A stretch of DNA of 32,217 nucleotides from Nemertoderma westbladi (taxonomy: Eukaryota; Xenacoelomorpha; Nemertodermatida; Nemertodermatidae): the NCBI GenBank assembly GCA_032718475.1, contig JAUCBJ010002567.1:1-32217 (forward strand). Direction: 5' to 3'. The translations under genes were made by a program, and so were the position numbers. The notes below the pieces were generated by a model. It was not told the origin of the DNA. It worked only from the letters and a program-made list of their open reading frames with translations, and did no database searches. Shown in pieces: positions 8,655 to 19,126 of this stretch. The number at the start of each line of letters is the position of its first letter. Position 1 is the stretch's first letter.

Positions 8655-11600
8655 TAGAAAGACAAGGAAGATCAAGACCAATAAAGTAAACCGAACTTAT
8701 GAGCGTAAACAAAAACAGGGTGTCAAACACGAACAAACTAACAAAGGGGAAATAAGAGTTGGTACATACAACTGTTTTGGATTTAACAGTAGTGAACACT
8801 ATATAGATGAGCTATTGCAGGAAATCGACGTTCTTGGGATACAAGAGCATTGGCTCAATGAAATGGAATGTAAGACACTCCTCACTAAACATAATGAGAA
8901 ATTCTATTGTGAATATTCTGTAAGTCCCTTGATGGACAATCAGGGCAATTCAAGAGGAATAGGTGGCACTGCTATATTCATTAGAAGGAGCATATGTTCA
9001 GAGGTGTGTGCAATAGCTGGTGAAGTTTCATTCTGTGGAGCAACTGTAACCATGGCTGGAAGTGCTGAAGATTATCTCTTTATTTCCGGATATGCCCCAG
9101 ATGTCAGCAAAAAGAAGGTTGAATATCAAACTTTTCTTGGCAACATAGCATCTGTGATGGAGGAAAACAGCAATTACACCCCGATTTTACTAATAGATGC
9201 GAATGCAGACCTCGGGCCACTACAGGGTAATCGGTACTGCAGATCAACTCCAACAGCTCGGGGCATCGACCTCAACAATTTTCTTTTAGCAAACGGTATG
9301 ACAGCTTTGGATACATTGACACAATGTAAAGGTCCATATTTCACATTCTATCGTGCGGAGACTGGAGTGTCTTATATCGACCATATTATTGCTCCCATTG
9401 AATTGCAAGATAAACTGATCAAGGGCGAAATATATGAGATGGATGATGCTAATAACTTTGCAGATCACACCCCAGTAACAATACTCTTATGTATCAATTC
9501 CCAACATGCCAGAGAAACAGAAAATAGCAATCACATCATAAAATCGGAGATAGAATTTCGAAAGTGTGAAAGAACTCGAGCCCCTAATTGGAAAGGTGCA
9601 TCTAAGAAACAAGTGGAATCATACTCAGTTAAATTAAACGCCCAGCTAGCCGATCTGCAACAAACACTCAGTCCAAATGAATTGGAGTGGACTGAAGAGG
9701 AATTAAACAGTTACAGCAATAGAGTGCAGAAGATTATATTACAATCTGCTCAAGAAGAAATACCCACCCGACCTCTGCGAAACGGAGGGAGTCGTACTAG
9801 ATCTTCGAGACTGAGACACCATATTAGAAAAGTTTCAGAGCATCTGGATACAATCAAGAAATTAAAACATCAGACTGATCACAACAAAGTAAAAACACAG
9901 AAAAATTCCGAGGCCCTAAAAGAAGCCAAAAAGATTTTAAGAAGACTTACAAATAGAAATAATAAAGACTCGGTGAGAAAGGCAATTCTGAAAGCGGCTA
10001 GTAGCTACAGATACAGACCACAACATTTCTGGAAGCATTTTAACCGTAAAAGGAGGGGGAAGAATCCTATACCCGCGGTAGCACGGGAAGAAATAATAAA
10101 GCGCTTCAGTAATAGTTCAAAAACCTCAAAGGGACAAACAAATATTCAGGAGAAACTTATTGGCTCGTGTAAAAAAACTACAGCTCCAACAATATCCAAG
10201 AATGTAATAAAAATGGTGATCGGAAAGCTGGGAACGGGGAAGGCCCCCGACATTATGTCTCTGACAGCCGAGCATCTCATTTATTCGACAGGAAATGACG
10301 CCATCTGTACCGCACTTGCACAAATAATCAACTCTTGTTTCAATTTGGGAAAAGTACCTAACAGCTTTGGAGATACAATAATTACACATCTCTACAAAGG
10401 GAATAGTCGTGACCCAAAACTGGGAAAGTCATATCGCCCAATTTCAAATTTATCTATGTTTGCCAAAGTTTTTGAGGGAGTAATTCTTCACAATTTCCTA
10501 GGTACAGAATCGAAATACGTTAGTCAGTATCAACTTGGTTATAAAAAGAAAATTGGAGCTGATTTGATTCTCTCAGCTATGATGGAGATAATAGAACGCC
10601 ATAGGCAGGATTGCACACCCATTTACATTTGTCAATTGGATATTGTTTCTGCATTCGACATGGTGGATTATGAGATACTTTTTGAGAGGATTAACTCTAT
10701 TTTAAACCCACATATAACACTGGCCCTCTACAGTTATTACATGCATACAATGATATATTTGAAATTTGATGACTCCATATCCAATATTGGTTTACCAATG
10801 TACATTGGAGTGAAGCAAGGTTCTTTGTTGTCACCGGCATTATTTAATATATATACAACAAATATATTCACTAGTCTTGAAAAATCAAAATTGGGGTGCA
10901 AAATTCTCAATTTATGGATTGGTTGTCTTAATTATGCCGACGATATTATCCTAATGTCAACGTGTCCCATGGAATTAGAACAAATGGCCGATATAGTTGC
11001 AATGGAGACTAGGGAGATTAAATTGTCTCTAGAACCAGCAAAGACGCATTGGATCTGCTGCGGGGCCACACATAGCAGCAATATTCCAACATTTCTTGAT
11101 ATTTGTGGCACGCTTGTACCGATGAATACAAATCTAACATTCCTGGGTGTCACTTTTAACAGAAGAATTAAAGACGGGATACAGAGGTGTACACAGGCAC
11201 TTACTGGAATTGCACGGATGTTTTGGAAGAACAACTGGACTATTGAGATGTTAGACATAGAAACACTTAGTATCTTATGGAAAGCGATTGCTCTTCCCGC
11301 TTTTTTATACCGATGTAAACATTTACTGGGATCACTCACCAATGTAGAGGCGGACAAACTCAACGCTTTTTATAGAGGAAAGCTTAGATCGGTGCTTGGT
11401 CTTGGTAGTTATATAAACAACCCGGTGCTGCTGTCCTCGCTCAATGTGCAGGATTTGATAACAACAATGTGTGTAGCGAATCTTTCCACCATATTAAGAA
11501 TAGCCGATTGTCCGAACTATCCAATACACTACACATTGGTATCTTGTTCATTCCTCTCGAAGGTGGTCAATGGAGTTCGATATCCGGGACTCTGCAGTGC

Positions 11601-11844
11601 ATATGAAAAAGCAACGAAACTTGGACCTCTCCCCGAATTAAAGAGTTTGGTCACATCACAATACAGCAAACGGCAGATATTGGAGAGGATTAGGCCTGGG
11701 GAGGTCAGCGTATCAGATATATACAAAGTAGAGTTTATTAAGAAAACTCTCTCACAAATGACGTTGTCCCGAAAACGCCGTATCGAAAAACTGAAAGAGT
11801 TCTTCAACGCATTACATGTTGCATCAATCTACGGGAATACTTAA
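8647..11844 (+). CDS. LINE B ORF2: endonuclease-reverse transcriptase, 1065 aa, intact
   Basis: Encodes the enzyme that nicks target DNA and copies the element RNA into it. EEP domain, about residues 36-280: GTYNCFG, IQEHW (Glu67), SGYAPD, IDANAD (Asp184, Asn186), SYIDHI (Asp245/His246) and ADHTP (Asp273/His274), so all catalytic residues are present. A basic linker (about 390-480) follows. RT, about residues 530-860: GKAPDIMSLTAEHL, YRPISNLSMFAKVFE, QLDIVSAFDM (Asp665), GVKQGSLLSPALFN, NYADDIILMS (Asp765/Asp766) and FLGVTFN. About 200 residues follow without a zinc knuckle or RNase H that I can see. The ATG at 8647 overlaps the ORF1 stop, which favours reinitiation after ORF1. The frame has no stops or shifts. 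The clade is not assigned. It is a mobile-element gene, not a host gene. Confidence 0.95.
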   Translation: MFSRKTRKIKTNKVNRTYERKQKQGVKHEQTNKGEIRVGTYNCFGFNSSEHYIDELLQEIDVLGIQEHWLNEMECKTLLTKHNEKFYCEYSVSPLMDNQGNSRGIGGTAIFIRRSICSEVCAIAGEVSFCGATVTMAGSAEDYLFISGYAPDVSKKKVEYQTFLGNIASVMEENSNYTPILLIDANADLGPLQGNRYCRSTPTARGIDLNNFLLANGMTALDTLTQCKGPYFTFYRAETGVSYIDHIIAPIELQDKLIKGEIYEMDDANNFADHTPVTILLCINSQHARETENSNHIIKSEIEFRKCERTRAPNWKGASKKQVESYSVKLNAQLADLQQTLSPNELEWTEEELNSYSNRVQKIILQSAQEEIPTRPLRNGGSRTRSSRLRHHIRKVSEHLDTIKKLKHQTDHNKVKTQKNSEALKEAKKILRRLTNRNNKDSVRKAILKAASSYRYRPQHFWKHFNRKRRGKNPIPAVAREEIIKRFSNSSKTSKGQTNIQEKLIGSCKKTTAPTISKNVIKMVIGKLGTGKAPDIMSLTAEHLIYSTGNDAICTALAQIINSCFNLGKVPNSFGDTIITHLYKGNSRDPKLGKSYRPISNLSMFAKVFEGVILHNFLGTESKYVSQYQLGYKKKIGADLILSAMMEIIERHRQDCTPIYICQLDIVSAFDMVDYEILFERINSILNPHITLALYSYYMHTMIYLKFDDSISNIGLPMYIGVKQGSLLSPALFNIYTTNIFTSLEKSKLGCKILNLWIGCLNYADDIILMSTCPMELEQMADIVAMETREIKLSLEPAKTHWICCGATHSSNIPTFLDICGTLVPMNTNLTFLGVTFNRRIKDGIQRCTQALTGIARMFWKNNWTIEMLDIETLSILWKAIALPAFLYRCKHLLGSLTNVEADKLNAFYRGKLRSVLGLGSYINNPVLLSSLNVQDLITTMCVANLSTILRIADCPNYPIHYTLVSCSFLSKVVNGVRYPGLCSAYEKATKLGPLPELKSLVTSQYSKRQILERIRPGEVSVSDIYKVEFIKKTLSQMTLSRKRRIEKLKEFFNALHVASIYGNT

Positions 11845-12353
11845 TACACGTATGTAGTCTGGTCGGGTCTTCCTTGTCGATTTCAGAGACCGATGAGCAG
11901 CTTGCTGATGAGTCATAACTGACTACCGTAAATATCTTTATTTGGAATTTTTGAATCCACATCCTATTACATGTAGCGGGTTATATAGGCTATATTCGAT
12001 GCAATCGTGGCCATTTTAATCTTAACTTAAATTTGTTAATGCACGAAACGAGTCAGCAGCATACCTTGTACTTCACTATTGTGGATCTACGTATCCTTTA
12101 TTTTAATTAAATAATTAATGTATGAAATATATTTTAATTCATAATCTAGAACTACGTGTGAATGTGTTATTTTTAGTAATTGACTTATATTACATAACTG
12201 AAATTTCGTGACCGGGTTGTGTTTATAAATATGTAATATTTAGACATTTCAATTCCCTGTAATGCGGTTTACGAATTTTATTATTTTATTACGAATTTAT
12301 TGTTGATCAAATAAATGCCAGATAGTCTGGCGCTGCGCGCATTGCGCGATAAA
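11845..12353 (+). other. 3' untranslated region of LINE B
   Basis: No coding potential. It contains an AATAAA at 12310-12315, a perfect short hairpin ccaga-tag-tctgg at 12318-12330, then cgcg-cattg-cgcg at 12336-12348, and ends in gataaa directly before the flanking ctatata. Terminal hairpins of this kind are candidate recognition structures for the element's RT. Confidence 0.7.
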
Positions 12354-15052
12354 CTATATACACGCTCACTGTTATATATACGCTCACTGTTATATATACG
12401 CTCACTGTTGTATATACGCTCACTGTTATATACACGCTCACTGTTGTATATACGCTCACTGTTATATACACGCTCACTGTTATATATGCGCTCACTGTTA
12501 TATATACGCTCACTGTTATATATACGCTCACTGTTATATACACGCTCACTGTTATATATATGCTCACTGTTGTATATACGCTCACTGTTATATATACGCT
12601 CACTGTTATATATACGCTCACTGTTATATATACGCTCACTGTTATATATACGCTCACTGTTATATACACGCTCACTGTTATATATACGCTCACTGTTGTA
12701 TATACGCTCACTGTTATATATACGATCACTGTTATATATACGCTCACTGTTATATATACGCTCACTGTTATATATACGCTCACTGTTATATATACGCTCA
12801 CTGTTATATACACGCTCACTGTTATATATACGCTCACTGTTGTATATACGCTCACTGTTATATATACGCTCACTGTTATATATACGCTCACTGTTATATA
12901 TACGCTCACTGTTATATATACGCTTACTGTTATATATACGCTCACTGTTATATATACGCTCACTGTTATATATACGCTCACTGTTATATATACGCTCACT
13001 GTTATATATACGCTCACTGTTATATACACGCTCACTGTTATATACACGCTCACTGTTATATACATGATCACTGTTATATACACGCTCACTGTTATATACA
13101 CGCTCACTGTTATATATACGCTCACTGTTATATATATGCTCACTGTTATATATACGCTCACTGTTATATATACGCTCACTGTTATATATACGCTCACTGT
13201 TATATATACGCTTACTGTTATATATACGCTCACTGTTATATATACGCTCACTGTTGTATATACGCTCACTGTTATATACACGCTCACTGTTATATATACG
13301 CTCACTTGTTATATACACGCTCACTGTTATATATACGCTTACTGTTATATACACGCTCACTGTTATATATATATGCTCACTGTTGTATATACGCTCACTG
13401 TTATATATACGCTCACTGTTATATATACGCTCACTGTTATATATACGCTCACTGTTATATATACGCTCACTGTTATATACACGCTCACTGTTATATATAC
13501 GCTCACTGTTGTATATACGCTCACTGTTATATATACGATCACTGTTATATATACGCTCACTGTTATATATACGCTCACTGTTATATATACGCTCACTGTT
13601 ATATACACGCTCACTGTTATATATACGCTCACTGTTGTATATACGCTCACTGTTATATATACGCTCACTGATGTATATACGCTCACTGTTATATACACGC
13701 TCACTGTTATATATACGCTCACTTGTTATATACACGCTCACTGTTATATATACGCTTACTGTTATATATACACTCACTGTTATATATACGCTCACTGTAG
13801 TATATACGCTCACTGTTATATACACGCTCACTGTTATATATACGCTCACTTGTTATATACACGCTCACTGTTATATATACGCTCACTGTTATATATACGC
13901 TCACTGTTATATACACGCTCACTGTTATATATACGCTCACTGTTATATATACGCTCACTGTTGTATATACGCTCACTGTTATATACACGCTCACTGTTGT
14001 ATATACGCTCACTGTTATATACACGCTCACTGTTATATATGCGCTCACTGTTATATATACGCTCACTGTTATATATACGCTCACTGTTATATACACGCTC
14101 ACTGTTATATATATGCTCACTGTTGTATATACGCTCACTGTTATATATACGCTCACTGTTATATATACGCTCACTGTTATATATACGCTCACTGTTATAT
14201 ATACGCTCACTGTTATATACACGCTCACTGTTATATATACGCTCACTGTTGTATATACGCTCACTGTTATATATACGATCACTGTTATATATACGCTCAC
14301 TGTTATATATACGCTCACTGTTATATATACGCTCACTGTTATATATACGCTCACTGTTATATACACGCTCACTGTTATATATACGCTCACTGTTGTATAT
14401 ACGCTCACTGTTATATATACGCTCACTGTTATATATACGCTCACTGTTATATATACGCTCACTGTTATATATACGCTTACTGTTATATATACGCTCACTG
14501 TTATATATACGCTCACTGTTATATATACGCTCACTGTTATATATACGCTCACTGTTATATATACGCTCACTGTTATATACACGCTCACTGTTATATACAC
14601 GCTCACTGTTATATACATGATCACTGTTATATACACGCTCACTGTTATATATACGCTCACTGTTGTATATACGCTCACTGTTATATATACGCTCACTGTT
14701 ATATATACGCTCACTGTTATATATACGCTCACTGTTATATATACGCTTACTGTTATATATACGCTCACTGTTATATATACGCTCACTGTTATATATACGC
14801 TCACTGTTATATATACGCTCACTGTTGTATATACGCTCACTGTTGTATATACGCTCACTGTTATATACACGCTCACTGTTATATTTACGCTCACTGTTAT
14901 ATACATGATCACTGTTATATACACGCTCACTGTTATATATACGCTCACTGTTATATATACGCTCACTGTTATATATACGCTCACTGTTATATATACGCTC
15001 ACTGTTATATATACGCTCACTGTTATATATACACCACTGTTATATACACGCT
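12354..15052. repeat. 18-bp minisatellite, right part (about 150 units)
   Basis: Same unit and orientation as 5415-7671. Variant markers show internal segmental duplication: tgcgctcac (12488/14041), tgctcac after a longer TA run (12561/14114), cgatcac (12723/14276), cgcttac (12921/14474) and catgatca (13063/14616) all recur at exactly +1553 bp. A stretch at 13722-13825 matches the last 100 bp of the left array (offset 6155). Reading frames through the array are artefacts of the 6-codon period. It ends about 100 bp before a PRODH exon. Confidence 0.97.
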
Positions 15053-15155
15053 CGCTGGTCAGTTTCTAAGACGCCGAAACGAGATTGGCCCAAGTTTGGG
15101 GTGCTGCTTCCGATTGCATCGCATATTCAGACTTTCAGGTTTTATTAACTTTCAG
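15053..15155 (+). other. Intron end before PRODH exon, with a dispersed 36-bp segment
   Basis: Short unique stretch between the minisatellite and the exon. Bases 15076-15111 match 22967-23002 (3 mismatches in 36, same orientation). It ends in a pyrimidine-rich acceptor, attaactttcag, at 15155. Confidence 0.7.
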
Positions 15156-15332
15156 AACAGCTGCGACTACATTGGACTAGAAATGGAGCGAGCCGAGAGA
15201 GAAGGAGTTCACTTTGCGGCTAAGTTAGTCCGCGGGGCCTATATGGCGCAGGAGAGACGGCGCGCTAAGGAGTTCGACTATGCCGATCCCATTCATGATA
15301 CATACGAAGACACCACGGATAATTATTTCAAG
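15156..15332 (+). CDS. PRODH: Proline dehydrogenase, internal exon (third last)
   Basis: Mitochondrial flavoenzyme oxidising L-proline to pyrroline-5-carboxylate. The exon encodes YIGLEMERAEREGVHFAAK, then the family signature KLVRGAYMAQER (strand and helix of the TIM barrel lining the FAD/proline site), then YADPIHDTYEDTTDNYFK. Boundaries: acceptor cag at 15155 (an alternative AG ends at 15160) and donor AAG|gttgtt after 15332, giving 59 codons in phase 0. The reading continues across the next junction as NYFK-VIDDC, matching the family without a gap. Upstream exons, including the targeting peptide, are not in the window as far as I can see; the 15 kb to the left is repeats and mobile elements. 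The frame happens to be open back into the minisatellite, but that part is intron. Confidence 0.93.
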
Positions 15333-15939
15333 GTTGTTTGTTTACTGGTTGTCATTGGTTATTATTCATTAAACTCAATAGTTTTGTAAATTATAATGTG
15401 ACAAATAGATGGGTGAGTTAGATACAAGGTAGGCTGCAATAGAACAGTTTATTTTATACTTTATTTTATACTTTAGATGTGTCGGTTTTGGAATCAACGT
15501 TTGCTTGATAATATATCGTAAAGTTAAGATGATAAACCAGAATACGATAAGTTATCACTAAATATTTAATGGATAAAGATTTAAATATAGTATATAAATA
15601 AGACATCTAACAAGTAATTAATATTAATTGAGGGAACAGATTTTACATTTTCAGAAACTAAAACTGAGATTCGTACATTTTTATTGACTCATATGTTTTA
15701 AAACCTGGTTGGTATACTGGACGATACCATACTGGAATTCATATTGCCAATTCCATACAAATTTGTTCCGACCAATCATGTCTGTTGCTGGAATTCTACC
15801 AGGTAATTATCAAATTTCACTAATATTATTAAGAAGCTCTTAGCTTCTTTCATGTCTCAATTTTTCTGCAGATTTTAGACATGGAGAAGAAAAAAAGTGT
15901 TCTGGAATTTAGCTCCCTGATTGGCTAGAGCTACAATAA
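15333..15939 (+). other. PRODH intron, AT-rich, no gene seen
   Basis: First 600 bases of the intron between the third-last and second-last exons. Only short duplications (for example ttattttatactt twice near 15450) and AT-rich sequence are visible. Confidence 0.6.
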
Positions 15940-17817
15940 CATGTTTAGGCATACTATAAATACTACAATAATATAATATAATGGGAAGAGCTATTCAGCT
16001 GATGGGATAATACATTACAAACGTGTGTAGGCCTAGTATACTACAATAATATATTATTAGTTGACACACTGGGAAGAGCTATTTAGCTGGTGGGATAATA
16101 CATTACAAACTTGTGTAGGCCTAGTATACTACAATAATATATTATTAGTTGACACACTGGGAAGAGCTATTCAGCTGGTGGTATAATAAATTACAAACTT
16201 GTGTTGGCCTAGTATACTACAATAATATACTATTGGTTGGCACACTGGGAAGAGCTATTCAGCTGGTGGTATAATACATTACAAACTTGTGTAAGCCTAG
16301 TATACTACAATAATATATTATTAGTTGACACACTGGGAAGAGCTATTCAGCTGGTGGGATAATGCATTACAAACTTGTGTAAGCCTAGTATACTACAATA
16401 ATATACTATTAGTTGGCACACTGGGAAGAGCTATTCAGCTGGTGGGATAATACATTACAAACTTGTGTAAGCTTAGTATACTACAATAATATACTATTAG
16501 TTGACACACTGGGAAGAGCTATTCAGCTGGTGGGATAATGCATTACAAACTTGTGTAAGCCTAGTATACTACAATAATATATTATTAGTTGACACACTGG
16601 GAAGAGCTATTCAGCTGGTGGGATAATGCATTACAAACTTGTGTAGGCCTAGTATACTACAATAATATAATATTAGTTGACACACTGGGAAGAGCTATTC
16701 AGCTGGTGGGATAATGCATTACAAACTTGTGTAGGCCTAGTATACTACAATAATATATTATTAGTTGACACACTGGGAAGAGCTATTCAGCTGGTGGGAT
16801 AATGCATTACAAACTTGTGTAGGCCTAGTATACTACAATAATATATTATTAGTTGACACACTGGGAAGAGCTATTCAGCTGGTGGGATAATGCATTACAA
16901 ACTTGTGTAGGCCTAGTATACTGCAATAATATACTATTAGTTGACACACTGGGAAGAGCTATTCAGCTGGTGGGATAATGCATTACAAACTTGTGTAGGC
17001 CTAGTATACTACAATAATATATTATTAGTTGACACACTGGGAAGAGCTATTCAGCTGGTGGGATCATGCATTACAAACTTGTGTAGGCCTTGTATACTAC
17101 AATAATATATTATTAGTTGACACACTGGGAAGAGCTATTCAGCTGGTGGGATAATGCATTACAAACTTGTGTAGGCCTAGTATACTACAATAATATATTA
17201 TTAGTTGACACACTGGGAAGAGCTATTCAGCTGGTGGGATAATGCATTACAAACTTGTGTAGGCCTAGTATACTACAATAATATATTATTAGTTGACACA
17301 CTGGGAAGAGCTATTCAGCTGGTGGGATAATGCATTACAAACTTGTGTAGGCCTAGTGTACTACAATAATATACTATTAGTTGACACACTGGGAAGAGCT
17401 ATTCAGCTGGTGGGATAATGCATTACAAACTTGTGTAGGCCTAGTATACTACAATAATATATTATTAGTTGACACACTGGGAAGAGCTATTCAGCTGGTG
17501 GGATAATGCATTACAAACTTGTGTAGGCCTAGTATACTACAATAATATATTATTAGTTGACACACTGGGAAGAGCTATTCAGCTGGTGGGATAATACATT
17601 ACAAACTTGTGTAGGCCTAGTATACTGCAATAATATATTATTAGTTGACACACTGGGAAGAGCTATTCAGCTGGTGGGATAATGCATTACAAACTTGTGT
17701 AGGCCTAGTATACTACAATAATATATTATTAGTTGACACACTGGGAAGAGCTATTCAGCTGGTGGGATAATACATTACAAACTTGTGTAAGCCTAGTATA
17801 CTGCAATAATATACTAT
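15940..17817. repeat. 88-bp satellite, about 21 copies, in a PRODH intron
   Basis: The string cactgggaagagctattcag recurs at exact 88-bp steps from 16067 to 17739 (20 copies), with one more diverged copy before it. Units are over 95% alike, with a few recurrent alternatives (aataca/aatgca, taagcc/taggcc, atatta/atacta). Each unit includes the palindromes aataatatattatt and tagtatacta. There are no open frames of note. Confidence 0.97.
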
Positions 17818-19073
17818 TATTTCGCTATTATTTTTTTCGAAACTTTTGTCCACATCCTGAGGTTGAGCCGCGTCGATTGATATAACTTTCATTGACGGAC
17901 GAGTTATAGTTTCGGAGGAGTTCACCCGATATACATACCGGTACATAGATAGATAGATAGTGAATACTTTTACAGTAAGACGTCCTAACGGTCTTCTAAT
18001 AATCTAGTAAAGTTCAATAATTATGTCCGCCCCTTCTGTTCATTAACTCTTAGAGAACATAGTAGGCCTACCTACGTCATTTATGTGATATACATTATTG
18101 ACGTATATACATTATTGACGTATATACATTATTTTGAGTGTAACTTGAACGAAGACGTGGACAGTTGAACAGTCGTCTGAAGCGAGAGAGCTTCTTTCGC
18201 TGTGCGCAGCACCGCCATCTATTCAAATATATTCGGTTTCCATGTTAAATGATCGGGAGGTAATTTGTCTGGATTGTAATAAACTTAGGGCCCACCCCTA
18301 CTCATCAAACTTTTGTGTAATATTAATTAATTAATATCTTAACGTATTCTGGTTATATTTAGAATTATTCTACTCTTAACTCTTAAAACTCTTAACTTTA
18401 TTTTTCAAGCAAGTATCCATTCCAAAACGACACCAATACCACCCAATCAAAACCAAAGACGTTAACCATAATATACAGTAAGCAAGTTGTGTTAGTTAGC
18501 GCGGGAAATTCAAATCATCTTCCGGACGAGTTGTGTATGTTAGTATCAATCCTGCAATCACAGCTTACTCTATTAAAATAGAGCCAGAGAGCTGTAGAGT
18601 ACGGTACGCTATAGTATCAATTTATTATATTAAATGTCACAACTATGTCACAATTTAGTCAACTAGTTGTTAATTTGTTCTTGGTCGTTGGGTTGTTACT
18701 CTCTGATCTGATCTGATCTGATCTGACTGACTGACTGACGTAGCGGTACCGCGGTACCCCATTGTTCCACGCCGTGGGCCGTCCATTGTTGCGGCGTCGG
18801 TGTCAAGTTACGATAGTTGTTACCGGTACTTGTTAAAAACGATTCTATCGTGATGAGCTGCTAAGTGCTAACGCAATGCGGCCTTAGCTTACCGGTACCT
18901 TACTGTCACTACAGTACTACGTGTACGGCAGTACGGTACCGGTAATGATTAAAAGCCGTTATTAATTTTCATGTGGTACTTACCGGTAGTTAATAGGAGT
19001 TGACTGGTTCTTTTTTAATAATAATAATTTATAACCGCCATAGACTCTTACTATTTCCCATGGTCCCACTTCA
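17818..19073. other. Intronic stretch upstream of the nested F-box gene
   Basis: Non-coding. Contains GATA microsatellite (17945-17960), a 17-bp x 3 repeat at 18089-18134 (tatacattattgacgta), the string caccgccatctatt near 18210 (resembling a YY1-type CGCCATCT site), and (TCTGA)n/(CTGA)n at about 18700-18738. GC rises towards 19 kb. The promoter of the nested gene should lie here, but I cannot place a TSS. Confidence 0.55.
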
Positions 19074-19090
19074 CCCCCCCCCCCCCCCCC
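19074..19090 (+). repeat. 17-base poly-C tract just before the F-box start codon
   Basis: Uninterrupted run of 17 C followed by GGCCCC, ending 36 bases before the ATG at 19127. It probably lies in the 5' UTR. The length may be uncertain for technical reasons. Confidence 0.85.
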
Positions 19091-19126
19091 GGCCCCTGTA
19101 CGAACGGTTCTCCAGTTTAAACAACA

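Larger units (their letters stand above)
7679..12353 (+). mobile_element. Non-LTR retrotransposon B, 5'-truncated, with intact ORF2
   Basis: About 4.7 kb of unrelated sequence splits the minisatellite. It holds the 3' part of an ORF1, a complete endonuclease/RT ORF2 and a 3' region ending in two small hairpins. The heptamer ctatata flanks it on both sides (7672-7678 and 12354-12360), a plausible target-site duplication. Such A/T-rich heptamers are common in this array, however, so support is moderate. ORF1 is already open at the left junction without a start codon, indicating 5' truncation, as is usual for target-primed reverse transcription. The intact ORF2 suggests a fairly recent insertion. 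Confidence 0.88.

Noticed and set aside
11895-11940. Hammerhead ribozyme core suggested by ctgatgag in the LINE B 3' UTR
   Set aside because: The short stem gtc/gac follows, but the required GAAA after it is absent and no closing stems were found.
1-15155. Upstream PRODH exons in the left half of the window
   Set aside because: Unique sequence there was read for PRODH-like motifs on the plus strand and none was found. Short exons could have been missed.
12281-15389. Long frames through the right array, one continuing into the PRODH exon
   Set aside because: The same six-codon artefact. The link to PRODH is a chance open frame across the intron end, and a good splice acceptor separates them at 15155.
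15940-17817. CRISPR or tRNA-array interpretation of the 88-bp units
   Set aside because: No spacers, no cloverleaf and no Pol III A/B boxes recognised. It is a plain satellite.
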